A stretch of 64,000 nt of DNA. Source: Nyssa sinensis. Taxonomy: Eukaryota; Streptophyta; Magnoliopsida; Cornales; Nyssaceae. Where the stretch lies: positions 9,824,062 through 9,888,061 of the forward strand of contig CM018031.1 of assembly GCA_008638375.1 (NCBI GenBank). The letters are read 5' to 3'. Positions 23,262 through 37,271 of this stretch are shown here, piece by piece; within the stretch, counting starts at the first letter, position 1; every line of letters begins with the position of its first letter. The position numbers were made by a program, and so were the translations under genes. The notes below the pieces were generated by a model. It saw nothing but the letters and a program-made list of their open reading frames with translations, searched no databases and had not been told where the DNA came from.

Positions 23262-24254
23262 ATGACAATGACTGAAACTGTGTTCTCAAAGCTATCGGAT
23301 GATGTTGTTCTCAACATTTTCTTCAAACTCGAAGACGATCCTCGAAATTGGGCAAGACTTGCTTGCGTTGGCACCAAATTCTCAGCTCTAATTCGCAACT
23401 TCTGTTGGAAAACCAAATGTTCTCAAATGATTCCATCTGTGGTCTCTGATCTTCTCTCCAATTCCGCTTCCGCTGTCGCCGCCCCGTCCGGTGGTTGGGC
23501 CGCCCTGCATAAGATCTCCGTCTGCTGCCCCGGCCTCGTCCATGCAGGAGTCCTCCTTGAAAACTCCGATTTTGGGCTCGAGCGGGAGCTCGGCCCAGAT
23601 GAGAATTACCAAGAAACGAAGTTATTTCAATTGGGTCAGTCCCAAACGATGCCGTCTTCGAGCCAAATCGATGGCAATTCAGAGGTCGCCATTTCTGAGT
23701 CCGATTGTTCTTGGTCTTTATTCGATGATCTTTACTTCGATACCATTTATAATGCTTCTGAATCTGAAGATCGACCTGAATTGCTCGAAGAGCCCGAGAA
23801 GGGCCTCATCAATGCAACTTCTAGTTTTTCTGTTTGTAAGAGAAGAAAAACATGCAGATCTCTTAGGTCTCATGTGGCTTCTGGGGTCTGGAATTTGAGT
23901 CGGGAACAAGGGAATAAACTGCTCGCGAGTCGATTCAGAGAGGATTGTCTTTACATATGTGACTGGCCTGGATGTGTTCACATTGAAGAGAAGCGGAATT
24001 ACATGCTTTTTAGGGGAATTTTCAAGAATTTCAAGCGGTCGAGGGTTTGGAGGACGATAAACGATGGGAATCGGAACAAGATTGATCTGAATTGCGCGTT
24101 TTGCCCGTGCAAGCAGACATGGGATCTACATTCTGCGTTCTGTTTGAGGCGCGTTTTCGGGTTCCATGATGATGGCGAGCCGGTTGTTCGAGCATATGTT
24201 TGTGAGAATGGGCATGTTTCTGGGGCGTGGACGGAATGGCCTCTTTACACTTAA
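23262..24254 (+). CDS. EID1: EID1, F-box protein of phytochrome A signalling
   Basis: A single uninterrupted reading frame of 330 codons. The F-box lies near the N terminus (about 9-50: LSDDVVLNIFFKLEDDP, then WARLACVGTKF). The conserved C-terminal third has Cys/His clusters (CDWPGCVH, CAFCPC, CENGH) and ends in WTEWPLYT, as in EID1 of other plants. EID1 is the substrate-recognition subunit of a nuclear SCF ubiquitin ligase that dampens phytochrome A responses to far-red light; its target is not visible here. Length fits the family (about 330-340). The sequence tcttag directly precedes the ATG, so a leader intron is possible. Upstream in the same direction lies an 83-codon open frame (22812-23063) that would act as a uORF if transcribed. 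Base composition is richer in GC than the flanks, as expected for a real gene. Confidence 0.95.
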   Translation: MTMTETVFSKLSDDVVLNIFFKLEDDPRNWARLACVGTKFSALIRNFCWKTKCSQMIPSVVSDLLSNSASAVAAPSGGWAALHKISVCCPGLVHAGVLLENSDFGLERELGPDENYQETKLFQLGQSQTMPSSSQIDGNSEVAISESDCSWSLFDDLYFDTIYNASESEDRPELLEEPEKGLINATSSFSVCKRRKTCRSLRSHVASGVWNLSREQGNKLLASRFREDCLYICDWPGCVHIEEKRNYMLFRGIFKNFKRSRVWRTINDGNRNKIDLNCAFCPCKQTWDLHSAFCLRRVFGFHDDGEPVVRAYVCENGHVSGAWTEWPLYT

Positions 24255-24504
24255 GGGGCTGTTTGGCCACGCGTCTAGAGCTTGGAATTGCAGCCCCCCT
24301 GTGCCGCTCATTTTCTTCCGTTCCCAAATCGCGAAGAGGTCCCCCAAACAAGGGGTACTCTTTTTATATCCGATTAACAAAGGATGTGTTTATCAGCTAT
24401 TTAGGTGTAATTGACTTTATCTCGTTATCTATGGTTTTGGTTTATTGCTTTCTATTGTTTTTGTTTTATTTATGATCTGTTTTTACAAATTGGTTTTGAG
24501 TTTT

Positions 24505-25112
24505 ACATTATGTTTGGATGGAAGGAATTGAAAAGAAAGGGAAGGAAGGAAAGAAGAAGGAAAAAGAATGAGAATTTATATCATGTTTGTTTTAAAAATT
24601 AGAAAGGAAAAGGAGAAAAAAAAAGGGGAGAGTTTAACCTTCATTGGAATAATTTTGTTATCCCTATAAATGGAGATAAAGAAAATAAGGATTTAATAAT
24701 ATCAATATTACCTTTAAAATTGTAAAAGTTAAAATAAAAATAACACCTTTATCTTAGGGCATCTAATTTACCGAGGAGGAGCAGGTTGTTTATGCAATAA
24801 TCAGTCATTAAACTTTATTAAGGCATATTTCTGCAATAGGTTAGAACACACTTTAGTTACAGTTAAATTTCTAATTATTAGTATGCTTAATTTAAAAAGG
24901 TATAATAGTAAAATAATATAAAATCATTTCCTTTCCTTTCTTTCCTTTATCATTTCCAAACAAGATGAAAAGATTATATAAGTCTTTCATCTCTTTTCCT
25001 TTCATTAGTTATCCAAACATAAATGAGGGATTACCCTCTCTTCTCATTTCCTTCCCCTCATAACTTATACTCTCCTCTCTTTTCCTTTCCTTCCTACTTA
25101 TTCAAACGAACT
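24505..25112. mobile_element. MITE, copy A (GTTTGGAT...ATTCAAAC family)
   Basis: The left end tgtttggatggaaggaatt and the reverse complement of the right end (gttcgtttgaataagtagga) form imperfect inverted termini. Long GGAAAG/CTTTCC tracts lie next to them. The right half (about 24740-25112) is homologous, in reverse orientation, to 56225-56470. No coding sequence is present. Confidence 0.65.
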
Positions 25113-27880
25113 ATTAATGAAGAAATGTGTAGGTTGTGTTTGGCTCTTTTTGAATTAGTTTATGCAGTTATCATTCATTTATTTCTTCTTTCATTGATCT
25201 TTTCTTTGATGTTGATTGTATTACTACCATGCTTATGTTAGAATATTTAAAGTTATTTTTATTTGAAAAAAAAATTAAATTAATGTTCCTTGTTACTAAG
25301 TGAGCTAGAAAATTTGAAGTAGAATTTCAGTATTTATAAAAGCAGAGTATATTCAGATAAAGTTCATCATTTCAATTGAAATCTCGACTGGTTTATGGGG
25401 CTTTATCATTAAATTGTACATTGTAAGATAATGTTAGGAACTAATAATTTTTTGTATCGCTATCAATTTGGCTAAGATTTGAATTGAATTGTAAGATTGA
25501 TTTGATGCATAACTCACACCAGTTTTTTTACCAAATATATTTCTACTGTGTTATTTGATCAATTAAATTATAATTACACCGGAAATTCAACTATGACAAC
25601 TCGATGATGTTTGCAACGTTCATTTAATTATCAACAATTGTCCCATCTTGTAATTCACCATCTCACAAAGGTGGGACCCACCATGCACGGGGTTCGCCAG
25701 TGAGTTGCAAGAAGGTGAACGTGAGATGGACATGAGTTGGCTTAAAATAAAGGTCTTCTCATCACTTTGAGAGCATAATTATGGTTAGCTATAAATTCAT
25801 ATTATTGTTTCATAATTTAGAAATTATTATATTATTTTTCACTAAGGGGTCAATGTGGTCAGTGGTGTGTTAGTGATTTATATATATATTTGTAAAGTTG
25901 GGTCAATGTGGTGAGTTCTACTGATTTATCTGTAAAGTTTTAGGGATATGTCTGATCCTCTCAAGCCTTTTGCACTCAGGATGGAAGTGATAGACCAGTT
26001 GTAGCCTAACTTATCAGTTTTTTCCCCAATTTATTCCAAGTTAATTCTCTATATGAATGTCTTAGATTGTTTGATTGAGGCATGGAAGGGGTGTTACTGG
26101 CCTATATTAATGATTTGGAGTTTTTGGTGGAGAACATGCAAGAGAGTAATATTTGAATGCCCAAATGAAGGTGTACAAATGGTTGTCAACACTCACATGG
26201 AGTGGATCTGTTAGTGGGATCCATGATGATGTCAGTGTTAAACACTATTTGGGCACCAAACTTTTGAGCATTGAATCATTGCTCTATCCAAGATCCTTCC
26301 AGGGAGTGTCTCATTATTGGAAAGATTTTTTTCATGCAATTTCCCATTTTTTTTTAAATAGAAGCGATGGTATTTTACAATTAACTGAACAGTACAAAAC
26401 AACCTGTCAAATATGAGCCTTGAGCAGACAATAAAGCTGCTTCCTTCTACTCAAATTTAAGCTTATTGCATGTGTACAAATATTATTTTTGTTGATATAA
26501 AGGTCGTCTAAAGTATCAGTAAGGGGAAGGATAGAACTGTGCCAAATGGGGATAATGCATGTGATGTTGTGGCTCCCATATAATCATAATGTGTGGCTAC
26601 CCTGCTCTTGCTTTTATGATTTCTCTAGCATTGCTTTGGACTTTCTTGCTAAGTTCATGTGCGTTTTCTTTATTCTCTCCAGTGTGGTTTTCTATATGGA
26701 TTGCAGCTTTGATGGAAACTCTTTTTACGTGTGGGAATGTGGATGAGTCCCAGTTGAATGTCATGTTCAAGTAAGAAGTTGAAGGCATGGACCACTTGTC
26801 AATTGCCTTCTCTCTTTTCCTTGTATACATGCTTCTATCTTTTGCCTCAATTTGGATTCAAATGCCTAAGTGCCCCTGTCAGGTTGCTTCAATTATGGAG
26901 AATTGATTCCAAATAATTGATTTTGTACAGTTGATTTGTAAAAAAAATATAATATAATATAATATATATTATAAAATATAAATTAATTAATATGAAATAT
27001 ATAAAATTTTAAATTATTATTATATTATATATAACAGGGATAAAATTATAACTCCACAGCCCAAAAATGAATTGATTCTGCCTTTCATACTCAAAACGCC
27101 CAAACCAGGTGAGAAATAGGCCTATATTGATAAACTTTTTGGTCGAGATTGCAGAAGAGATGTGTATTACAACGAACGAATTCTAGCCGAATTGAGAGGG
27201 ACAGGGACAGGGATGGAGTTAGAATTTTTTTCCCCGGGCCTAGTGAAAATAAAGATTTAAAAAATAATATAATTTATGTAAAACTTCGTCCCTACTTGTA
27301 GAAAGGAGCCGGCCAAGTTTTTATTGAGTTACTCATTATTTGATTGATTCTTGTTCCAACAATACTCTACCAATTCAAATCAAGTTTTTATATAATGACA
27401 GAAATATGACCATCCAATACATTTTAAGGTCAGGCTCCTTCAGAATCGCATAGTACCAATATAAATTGGAGGAAAACCATTTAGCCCTGCTTGGTGTGAG
27501 TGTAATGGGTCAGGTATGTGACTGAGCACCTGGGTTTCAAGAATCTAATATTATTATATTCATGATCAGACTGCTGGAAAAACTATAAAATGCCAAATGA
27601 GATGCACATACAAATTCACGATCAGAAATCTAAAAATGAGCTCCAATCACCATACCAGCAGCATAGGAATGCATAGCATACACACGTATAAACAACGCTT
27701 GCTTGAATTCAATAACAAGGCTAAGACAGTACAGAACACAAACTCTTTTAAGGATAGTTGAATTCTAGCTGTTTGTTCGGATACAATCAGATGATAGCAT
27801 GTAGCATTTCCACAATTCAGATCACTAAGACATGACAATAGCTTGATCAACTACCATATTTGTTCACTTATTTAGAAGCA
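25113..27880. other. Intergenic region between EID1 and the USP gene
   Basis: Mostly AT-rich unique-looking DNA. A palindromic AT tract lies near 26945-27040. Short ORFs at 26153-26416 and 26546-26830 show no recognisable domain and I do not call them genes. Both neighbouring genes end or begin well outside it. Confidence 0.5.
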
Positions 27881-27893
27881 AATTAGAAGTACC

Positions 27894-30693
27894 TCAGTGT
27901 TTGATCTTTGGCTTCTTCACAATCATCACACTGCAGTGAGCATGATGAGCACAGTAGTCACTAACACTGCCCAAAACTGCCCTGCAAGAGAATTTGATAC
28001 TTGTGTTAATATTTGTGTGGGATGACAATTAAGAAATTTATCTCAAATTCTGAAATGTGCCCGCATGCATGTGAGAGTTTGGTATTGTGCCTGGCAGCCA
28101 GGGTGGTTTTTCAAATGAGGGACCCTTAGGCAACTGCACTAGAAGTGTGCGTTTGACTACAATAAGAGGTGACACAACAAGAAGGGCACACTTGCAGGAA
28201 CGAAAATTTGAATCTAATTAAGTTTTGTTTCACTGTCTGATGTGACAACCATGAACAGTTCAGTCACCCCTTTCCCAGGTTATGAGTAGTGATAAAAATC
28301 AATGCATGTCCTACTAGCAGAAAAAAATATTATTCATGCATCAGTTCACCACCCCTATATTGTAATTGAGGATGTATATAGAAGACTTTCCACTTCAAAT
28401 AACCAAGGAACATTCAGTAAACATGGTTACTAATCACAACAAAAATTGTTGACAAAATCTATTGGTAGTTGGCTGCCTCTTATCCTTGAATTAGAGGTAA
28501 TGTTACATTCAAATGCCTTTGTACTTAGGTTAGTAAAATACATAATTTTAATATCATAGAAAGCACATAGATGGTTCACACAATTGATTAAAATTTTGCA
28601 AATCTAAATATGATAGACCACCCCATACCTTTTTATAGCTCCATAACCGTGACTACCCAGGACCAATATGGAGGCGTGGTGTCTTTCTACAGCCTCACAG
28701 AGAACATTCCTAGCATCACCTTCGCCAACTTCCACTATCACATCATTCACCTGCATAGAACTGGAATGGTCAGAAAAGAATGCTGGGCAATACAAATTTA
28801 CCAGGACACCTAACCTTTCACCTCAAATGCTTGATTTACAGATGTGAAGCAATAGAAATTTTAGAATAAAATATCAAAGTGAAATAACGTTGTCTAATTG
28901 CAAACAATAGCTTTCATCTATCCTCAACTGGTATATATTCTTTTCAAGAGAATGCAAGTTGAATTGGCCTAGTCAGAAAAGTGTTCAAATTCACAGAACT
29001 GATGGAGGAATATTGACGCCTTTTCTTTGTACAAAAAGATTCCATAAGAGACCTCATTCAAATATCACAACTCCAACCATCCATCACTAGACCATTACTA
29101 AAACACGTAGGGATATTTTTTTGTACTCTAAACAAGAGCTATAAGTCATTTAATGTGCATTTTGGAGACAAACCCCAAACTTACAACGTACATAGAGTGA
29201 ACGGTCGATCCAATATTCAGTTCAAAGGCAGTGATAAATCTCACAACTATTTGAAAATGTGATAAATCTGGTTGGTCATCAACATTGGATTTGCCCTAAA
29301 CAAAACCCCAAACATCGATCAATTTTACTTCAGACTTTAATTTTGAAGCCAAATTTAGCAACAAACTATTGTGTTAAAAAAAAACAAACACTCTTAGACA
29401 CAGACATATCTATATATTCCCTCCCTAGCACCTAAGCCAAAATCATCTTACAATTTCCTTCAATTTGGAATTTGAACATGCCTGCACAGTATTTCTCAAG
29501 CCTAAAGAACTGAAACTGCTTTAGGCATTCAAAAGCATTCAATTTCAATTAAACTCTCTTTTTCTCTTTAAATTATTTTAAAACTACTTAAACAAAAAAA
29601 AAAATTGAGTCATCCTTCCATCTATCAGGTAATGGATTCCCTTTTTTCCCCCCATCTTGAAGTTAGTTTTATCGTTGCTTCCTAAGCATTTAGCACTCCC
29701 CCGTTTAAGCAGGTATTCAAGAAGAGAAATTCAAGGCCTTGCTCTCCAACATATCTAACTTTACAATTTTTTTTGCTTTCTATTATTTGGAAATGCTCTG
29801 AAACACGCCTGTAGTTTCGCCATTATAGTAGAAGAAGTATATTACTTTTAGCCAGATCGTCTTAAACTTGAAGAGAATTGCCTTTATTCTGAAGGGCTAG
29901 CGAGGTCCTCTTTTTTCAAAGGCGACTTTTCTTTCCTGGACTGCTAAATTCAGAATATTAGTCATAAATTCATATATATACTAGCCAATTTTTATTCAGT
30001 CACCGAAAAAAAAAATCGAAATTATATTAAACCAAAAACACAAAAACTAACAAAAAAGGCAAAAAGTGTGTGCTCACAGAACTAGAATTTTCAAATTCTA
30101 CAGTCTTCTAATCTGAATTCTATAACAAGAACAAGAGATAACATGCACATCAGAACCAATTAAACTCCTTCACAGAATTTCAAAAGCACAGCAATTAAAT
30201 AAGAAAGATAAATATAACTAAATAAATCAGATAGATATTAGACTTCTCTAGTTGATTATTTTTTTGGGAAGTGTCTAGTTGATTATTACCAATTTACTGA
30301 TGCAGATCTCCTTAGCCTTTTCTATAACCCTAGCAGCGATCCTCTTGAGATCCGCATCCACGAGCGGAAAAACATCGGCGGCCCCTGCAATTAATCAGAA
30401 TTCACCAATTAAGATCAAAGTAACCATTCAATTTCAATATATATATATATATATATATATCTATGTACACACACACACAAATATTTTGTGTGTTATGTAT
30501 GGGGATAAATACCGGGTCCGGCAAGTCCAGCAGCGGTCGAAGGGGAAGGTTTGGCGTGGACAATTACGAGACTGAAAGGAGAGTTTGAAGCGAAAGGAGT
30601 GAAGAAGTGATCTAGAGTCCACTCTAGAGCATAAACGCTGTGCTCACTCTCGTCGATTCCGACCACCATCACCGATTTCTCTGTGGTCGCCAT
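27894..30693 (-). CDS. Universal stress protein (UspA domain), 161 aa
   Basis: Four exons, 30693-30513, 30384-30290, 28750-28629 and 27981-27894, splice with GT-AG borders and matching phases into 161 codons plus TGA. The N terminus has VMVVGIDES (first UspA strand and Asp). The C terminus has the ATP-binding pattern G-2x-G-9x-G-S (G124, G127, G137, S138; GSHGYG then LGSVSDYCAHHAHCSVMIVKK in pieces). Single-domain USPs of this kind bind ATP and are linked to stress tolerance in plants; a precise role cannot be read from sequence. The order next to NLA and ABCC resembles the Arabidopsis At2g47710 neighbourhood (from memory). Intron 1 carries a compound AT/AC microsatellite. Confidence 0.93.
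30437..30479. repeat. Compound microsatellite (AT)n...(AC)n in USP intron 1
   Basis: About twelve AT units, then ctatgt, then about seven AC units, within the 128-bp first intron between 30385 and 30512. The tract fills about a third of a very short intron and could shift the splice spacing if it varies in length. Confidence 0.9.
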
Positions 30694-32720
30694 TTGGAAT
30701 TCTGATTCCTTGCTCTCTAGAAGTTTCTCTGACTAACAAAGCACACGAAGCGATAATACAGGAAGCAAAAGCGATGCACAATTGGCAATGGAGTAACCAA
30801 AAAGTGAATAACAAACTCCGATGAAGCACGACGTCGTTCTAGTGGTTTTTGTATGTCAACATCTGCCACATGGCCATGACACCATGATTGGCAGCATGGA
30901 CGTGGAAGTATGGAGAGTTTATTATATGCTCCGACTCCATCAATTGTGTACAGTATGTTAGATTAGTAAATTTGTAAGAAATAATAAAATAATTTTTGAT
31001 TAGTCAGATTATTAACTTAACCAATAGCTTAAGATTATATAATAAGTTAAATTCTCGAGAATTCGACCTTCCTCAATCCCGCTCACAGGTCATTATCGAA
31101 TAATTATTTAATTATGAATTTTTATAAGAAAGTATGGGTCCGACCTTCTTCAATTCCGTCTACAAATCATTATCGAATAATTATTTAATTATTAACTTTT
31201 ATAGACATGAGAAAAAAAAAACTCAAACTCACGATAAAGTGTACATCATTTGAATAGAATCATAATTATGACTATTTAATTATTAAACTTTTAGTTTTTA
31301 GTCTGATCTTTTGTGTTAGTGTCATGGGCTCGACTCCGTTTTATAAAGTTCGTGCATTTGAAAAAAAGAAATTAAATTTATTTATTAATTTTATGAGTTA
31401 AAACTTAAAACTCTAACATTTGTAAAAAAATTAGGATAAACTTGACATTTTAAAATTCAAAGTATTATTGTTAGCAAACAGTCTTTTATATTTATGTTAG
31501 AGAAAATTTATAATAGATTATCATATTACATATGGGAGGTTAGTATAATATAAAAATAAAAAGAAAAGTTGGTACTTCCCTTCCTCTCGAATTAAAAGTC
31601 TCTTATTCCATTTTGAGATGTCCCGTAATAAGAGTCCTGTTTAAAAAATTAATATATAAATAATTGTAAAATTTTTAAATTACCCTCACAAATTTAATGT
31701 GAATGTACTACTCAATGTGAATGAAGGTTAGTTTTGTAAATTTATCATCTTAATCAAGTGTAAAAGTATTAAATGATTGTCCAAAATAAAAAATTGATTT
31801 TCCTAAAATGAATTATTAATTCGGGACGGAAGGAGTATATTTTATTTTAAATATTTTCAATGAATAAGAAAGTAATCTTTGGTAGAGTTCCATTATGAGG
31901 GGTTATCTTGCCGAGCTGAAGACTAAACTATTCCTAGATTTCCATATTGCATGAGTCAACATTGCTGAAGCTGTTCAGTATAATGATTAAATTGTTAGCG
32001 TGACACTTTGGTAGAGTTAATTAGAACCAAGAATTCAGTTTTGATAACTAACATCACGGTAAAATTAAAAAAGCAAAAAGAAAAAAGAGAGGAGAGATTC
32101 GAAATTAGAAATGATTATAGGATATGTTTGGAATAACTCCTACCTCTCTGTTCCCATTTTGTTTAATAGTAATCTTTCCAATCTTGTTCTTGTCCAATTT
32201 CCGTCTAAATTTTTTTTTTTTTTTTATAAAAAATTAAAATTAAAACTAATCAATTAAAATTATTATAAATATAAATACATACAAACATATATATACACAA
32301 ATAATATATACATACAAATATTTAGATTTATATATCTAATAATATGAAAATATTATAACGTATTTTTGTAACTTAAATATTTATTCAAAATAAAATTGAA
32401 GGACTTATACAAACACATCTCTCCCTCAAACTTGTGTCAAATTTAAGTATCTTTTCAATTGCGGCCCCCCCACCCTATTTATTTTCACACCAAATCCACA
32501 TTTTGACGTGCTTTATCCGAAACACTCTATCCAAACCCAAAGTACTCAATAGGAATCCAATGAATTCATATAAATCTGAAAGTTTGGGCCAATGGAGACC
32601 ACATAAAATTAAGGCAGCAAGTTGTCAATTTGATTGTAGAAATGAAATCTCGTGAAAACTTTCGTGGCATGAATCCCATTCAATCACGTTACAAGATTCC
32701 AGTTGTTGTTTTCTGTTTTT

Positions 32721-32751
<31 letters not shown>

Positions 32752-33439
32752 TTTATGAATACCTTTTTTTTAGCCGTGACAAATACGATTTAAATTAAGG
32801 CATGATTGTTTTATAAATTAATTAAAAATAAATATTAAATAATAATTTATAACATAAATAAAATAATAAAAGAAGGTTGGGATTACTAATTCTATCACTA
32901 TGAGTGAATGGAATAGTTGATCCACCTTTATCCAATTTATGAAATAAATATAGTAATATGATTAGTAATCATAACTCTTCTCTCTTATTATTTTATTTAT
33001 CCTATTATTAGTGAGCTTTTTCATTTTATTTTTTAAACACGGGCTTTAAAAGATTATTATAACTAATTTATCCAATTCACTCATCAAGACAGCAAACAAA
33101 CATAAGTGTTGTTTGAATTAAACATTTAAATTTGTTAATGAATAATTAAAAAAGACTTAATAACTATCAAATAGGGAACAAAAACTATTATAGTATATGA
33201 TTAAATAAAACATGTATTCGTTAATCCGGGAAAATCAAAGTAAAAAACATTGGAGTTTTCGTTATCTCTAAGCTCCATCTCCTAATTACTGAACCACCCA
33301 TGTACCTTTTCAGTCTAAACACCATTTTAACTTTGTCTTTCTTGTTTGGAGTAAACATCTTCCACCTCCAGGGTCCACCCATGTTTCATTGTTTTTGGCA
33401 ATTTTCAATTCTTTGTACGCATATATCTCGTTTTACCAT

Positions 33440-33545
33440 TTATGTGGTCGGGTGGTAAAGAAATTGAGTATAAAATTCAAATATCTCAAGTTTGAGTTTT
33501 TCCAATGCCAATCGTTAGTAGCTAAATACTCCCTGACCGATCCAT
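33440..33545 (+). mobile_element. SINE-like unit, family shared with 58358
   Basis: The A-box-like gtggtcgggtggtaaag is followed by aaattcaaatatctcaag, with a B-box-like ctcaagtttgagttt. The same block reappears at 58358-58475 (tgtggccaattgtaaag, then the same middle). Two dispersed copies with tRNA-like boxes suggest one SINE family. Confidence 0.5.
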
Positions 33546-36500
33546 ACAAAAAAAAATTTCTTTCATTTTGAATTTTAAGCATAGACACACAACAAATTTG
33601 TGTTACAATTAATAATGAGTGTATCACATCATGCATATATGCATCCATAATATCCATACTCGGCGTGAAACTCGTAACATATGGATAAGACATCGGTTCT
33701 TATTCGTTAACTTACTACTCGGTTAAAAAATATACATTAAGTTATTTTAAATAAAAAAAAAAAACTTCAAAATACAACTATAACTAAAGATAAATTAATA
33801 CATTAATCTCATCAATCATATGGATTTCTAATTTAATATAATTGTGAAATGTCACAATATTTATTGTTTCAATTAAGATGACATTTAGTGGTTATCAATG
33901 GAAGGAAAATAATTCAGTGAGACAGTAGCATAATACTATTCTTATTGTGATTTGTTATTTTTTGTAGACCTAACATGAATCTTACAGTGATATTCAAATT
34001 GCCATGAGAGTGGCACCATATTATTATCCCACTAATTTTTTTTTTCCAAATGGAGTTCTTATATGAAACTTAGAAGCACCTCATTGACCTTTTCTTATTC
34101 TTTTAAAGTATAAAACTGACCCCCCTTTTTTAATGTAATTTTAACGGGGTCAATTTTTAAAAAAATAGTTCACAACTTGTTATAATCACAATGTATATAT
34201 ATAAGCACATAAGTAGAGTCGTTCCTGACTATCTAGCAAGGTTGAGTCCTTCCATGGTTGTAATAATCAATAATTTGGTGCGATCCGTCTGGCTCAGGTA
34301 CTAGATTAATTACACAAAGAAATTAATTAAAAACGCTTAGTGCTATAAATGGTGCTCTGAGGTTTGAATGATCGATTGATGCTTTTACAGGGTTCGACTG
34401 GGACAACGCATGGTGGCCGACTGGCCGCCGACCCACTACCAACGGCTACAAACAAAGTGGTATATAAATTTAAGTCATTTATTAATTTCTTGTCTTGAAA
34501 TAATATTCCTTTCCAAGTACTACAACCTCGTCTTTTCAAGAAATATGAGCAATGTTTAAACATTGTGTTCATTTTGTGACTACCTTCTCACAGATGAGAT
34601 TTATTATTCATGAAATTCACGTGTAGGTTTTGTTTAAATTTTTATTTTAAATGATATGATAATATATTATTATGACATATTAATTAAATGATTTAATGTA
34701 TTACTAATATTATAAGTATCACATCATTTTGAATGTAAAGTTTAAGATACATATATGGGAGCATAGCACTTTCGGAACACTGGGTAGGCATAATGTAGTG
34801 GGCATTAAAATATTTTTCATACATTATGAAAAAAAAAATTGTTGTGAAAGTAATGAACTATGCAACAAGAATTAGAGAGAAATCGACACAGAGAATTTAC
34901 GTGATTCGATAATGTACTTATGTTTACAAGTGCAATTATTTTTTTTACTATGTAGAAAATAAAGTTACAACATATTTATATTGGATGATAGTTAAATCCT
35001 AACTCTAATCGAATACATTAAAATTCTCAAATTTACATAATTTGTTACGCTTCACACATAATATATATACACACACACACACACACACTTAGTTTTACTT
35101 GTTACAAAAATATAAGTCATATCTCTAACAAATTTAGTGAAAAAGTCTTATTATAAAATTTGTATTCAAATTTGAGTGTCTCACGTAAATACTCAAACCT
35201 AAGTGTGATATTATCATAGGAGACCCTTTTACTGAATTTTTTTGTTCTTCTACATTATGACATAAAATTACGTCATGGTGACCAATTCAAGATTACTTCA
35301 TAAATTTCCTATATAAAGTTAATACTTAATACACATTACACATGCTAATTTTTGCCCATGGTATTTGGCTCTGCCTCTGAATTCAAAGTGGTAGAGAAAG
35401 ACACAATGAGAAGTGACTAGGCTTGCTTGTCTGGAGATTCTGATTGGATGATAGGGGCAATTAAGTGTCCACAAATCACCCACTCTGTGGTCATATTTTC
35501 ACACTATAAAGAGAGAAAAAAAAAAAAGTGGAAAAATTCAATGGATGCAAGGAGTTGAAATCTTATCTTCCCTAAAATGGGTTGACAGTGTGAGCGAAAA
35601 AGACACGAATGATTTCATTATTGATGCATATGAATTTCATAACTGTAGCCACCAACCTACCTTAGACAAAATTACTATTACCTGTCACAGATAGGAAAAT
35701 GCAAAACTCCTTTTATTTTTCTCAAATAATGTAACACTTATATAAGAATACATTTGATACATATATATATATATATTTATCGAGCAAATAAGGTATCTAA
35801 GTTTCATGTACTGGTAGCTGATTCAAGAAATACAGACAATGAGAGTTAAACTTACGAGTTCGAAAATAAACTTCTTACAAGTGAGTTAAGCGATGCTTGC
35901 TGATACATAATTTGAAAAACATAAACATTTTCTCTTTGTCAGTGAATCAAAACATTATAACCAATCAACAAACAATTTAAAGTGAACTTGTATTATTATC
36001 TTGGTCATGACCGCATACGACGTTTACGATTTATAATTATCAGTATTTAATATTGAATACAGATAATGTTCAAAATGAATTTATAAGACGAGACAATACT
36101 TTTTACTTAATGGTAGATCTAAAAATTATAATTGGCGAAAGGGAAGCTATATATTTTTGAAATTTTTTTATCAAAATTTAGCAAATTTTGAAGAGATTAA
36201 TTCTTAATTAAAAAAAATTAACAAAAGTATAATACATAAAGTTACATTTTTAAAAAATCATGGCCGCCCTTGGCCTTAGCCACTTGCACTCTTCTTCAAT
36301 GGAAATGAAGACAGCAACAAATTTAATTTGTTGGAAAAAAGTTTATACTAACACTTGCGTAAAGGACAAGCAATCATAGCTTTTGAGCTGCCGTCGATTT
36401 TAGTAGAAATACGATTCTACCCTTAGGTTTACCTGGGTGCTATATTATCACTTGTAGTTTAGAACAAAGGAAGGGGCAATTATCGCTGCGTCTCTCTTTT

Positions 36501-37271
36501 ATTTCACACTGCAGGCTTCCTGTGCAGACGCACGTAACGTAATTATCCGGCTTCCTTGGATATGTATGTTAATGCCACACGCAAGCGACAAAGAAGACTT
36601 TCGCCGCCTTGTTTTTGCTGCGAACGTGGCACAGAGTGCTTTCCACCTGGCGCGATGTAGATGTCGTTAGATTTCGTCTCAATTTCGCGTTTAAAGAGAC
36701 GCTCTATGCAAGTTCTCGTTTTCTTCCAGGACGGGTTGAAATTCCTAAGGCTTAATTTGTTGTTTTTCTTCAAAAAATACAATCTACGATGGAGGAAGAT
36801 GAGAATTTGTTTTGTACTGTCTAGTGGATCAGGTAAATTATCTTCGATCATAAAAATGAATTTTTTAGTTTTAATCGAGATACAACAATATTATACACTG
36901 AAAGTCTTTTGAAAATAATACTTATGGGAGACTCTTGTAATTATTTATAAATAATACTTATAACACATTGTTAACATTGAAAAAAAATCCAATTCACAAA
37001 AACTTTTTGAAAAAAAAAATCTCAACATAATTTAAATTAGAGTCTTCTATATTAGAAAAATGAAAGGTTTTTTTTTTTTAAAAAAAAAAATTAAGTAGTA
37101 TTTTTTTGGCCAACGATTTTATATAGGTTAACTTACCTAAATCTCACCGATGCAGAAAGGTTAAAATTTTACTTTATTTTTGAAACAAAGAAAATAATTG
37201 CTTCTTAATTTGTAGATAAAGAAGATAGACATTAATGAAGACATGTTGCTTAGCTATCTTCTCAATCAGTC

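Noticed and set aside
26153..26830. Short ORFs between EID1 and USP
   Set aside because: Compositions are Cys/Phe/Trp-rich and random-looking; no motif, no splice-linked extension.
34327..34572. An 81-codon minus-strand frame with AVGSGSAASRPP
   Set aside because: A single short GC-richer patch, no family similarity, and no neighbouring exons found.
36543..36851. A 102-codon minus-strand frame in the GC-richer patch
   Set aside because: No recognisable domain and no supporting splice sites or start context.
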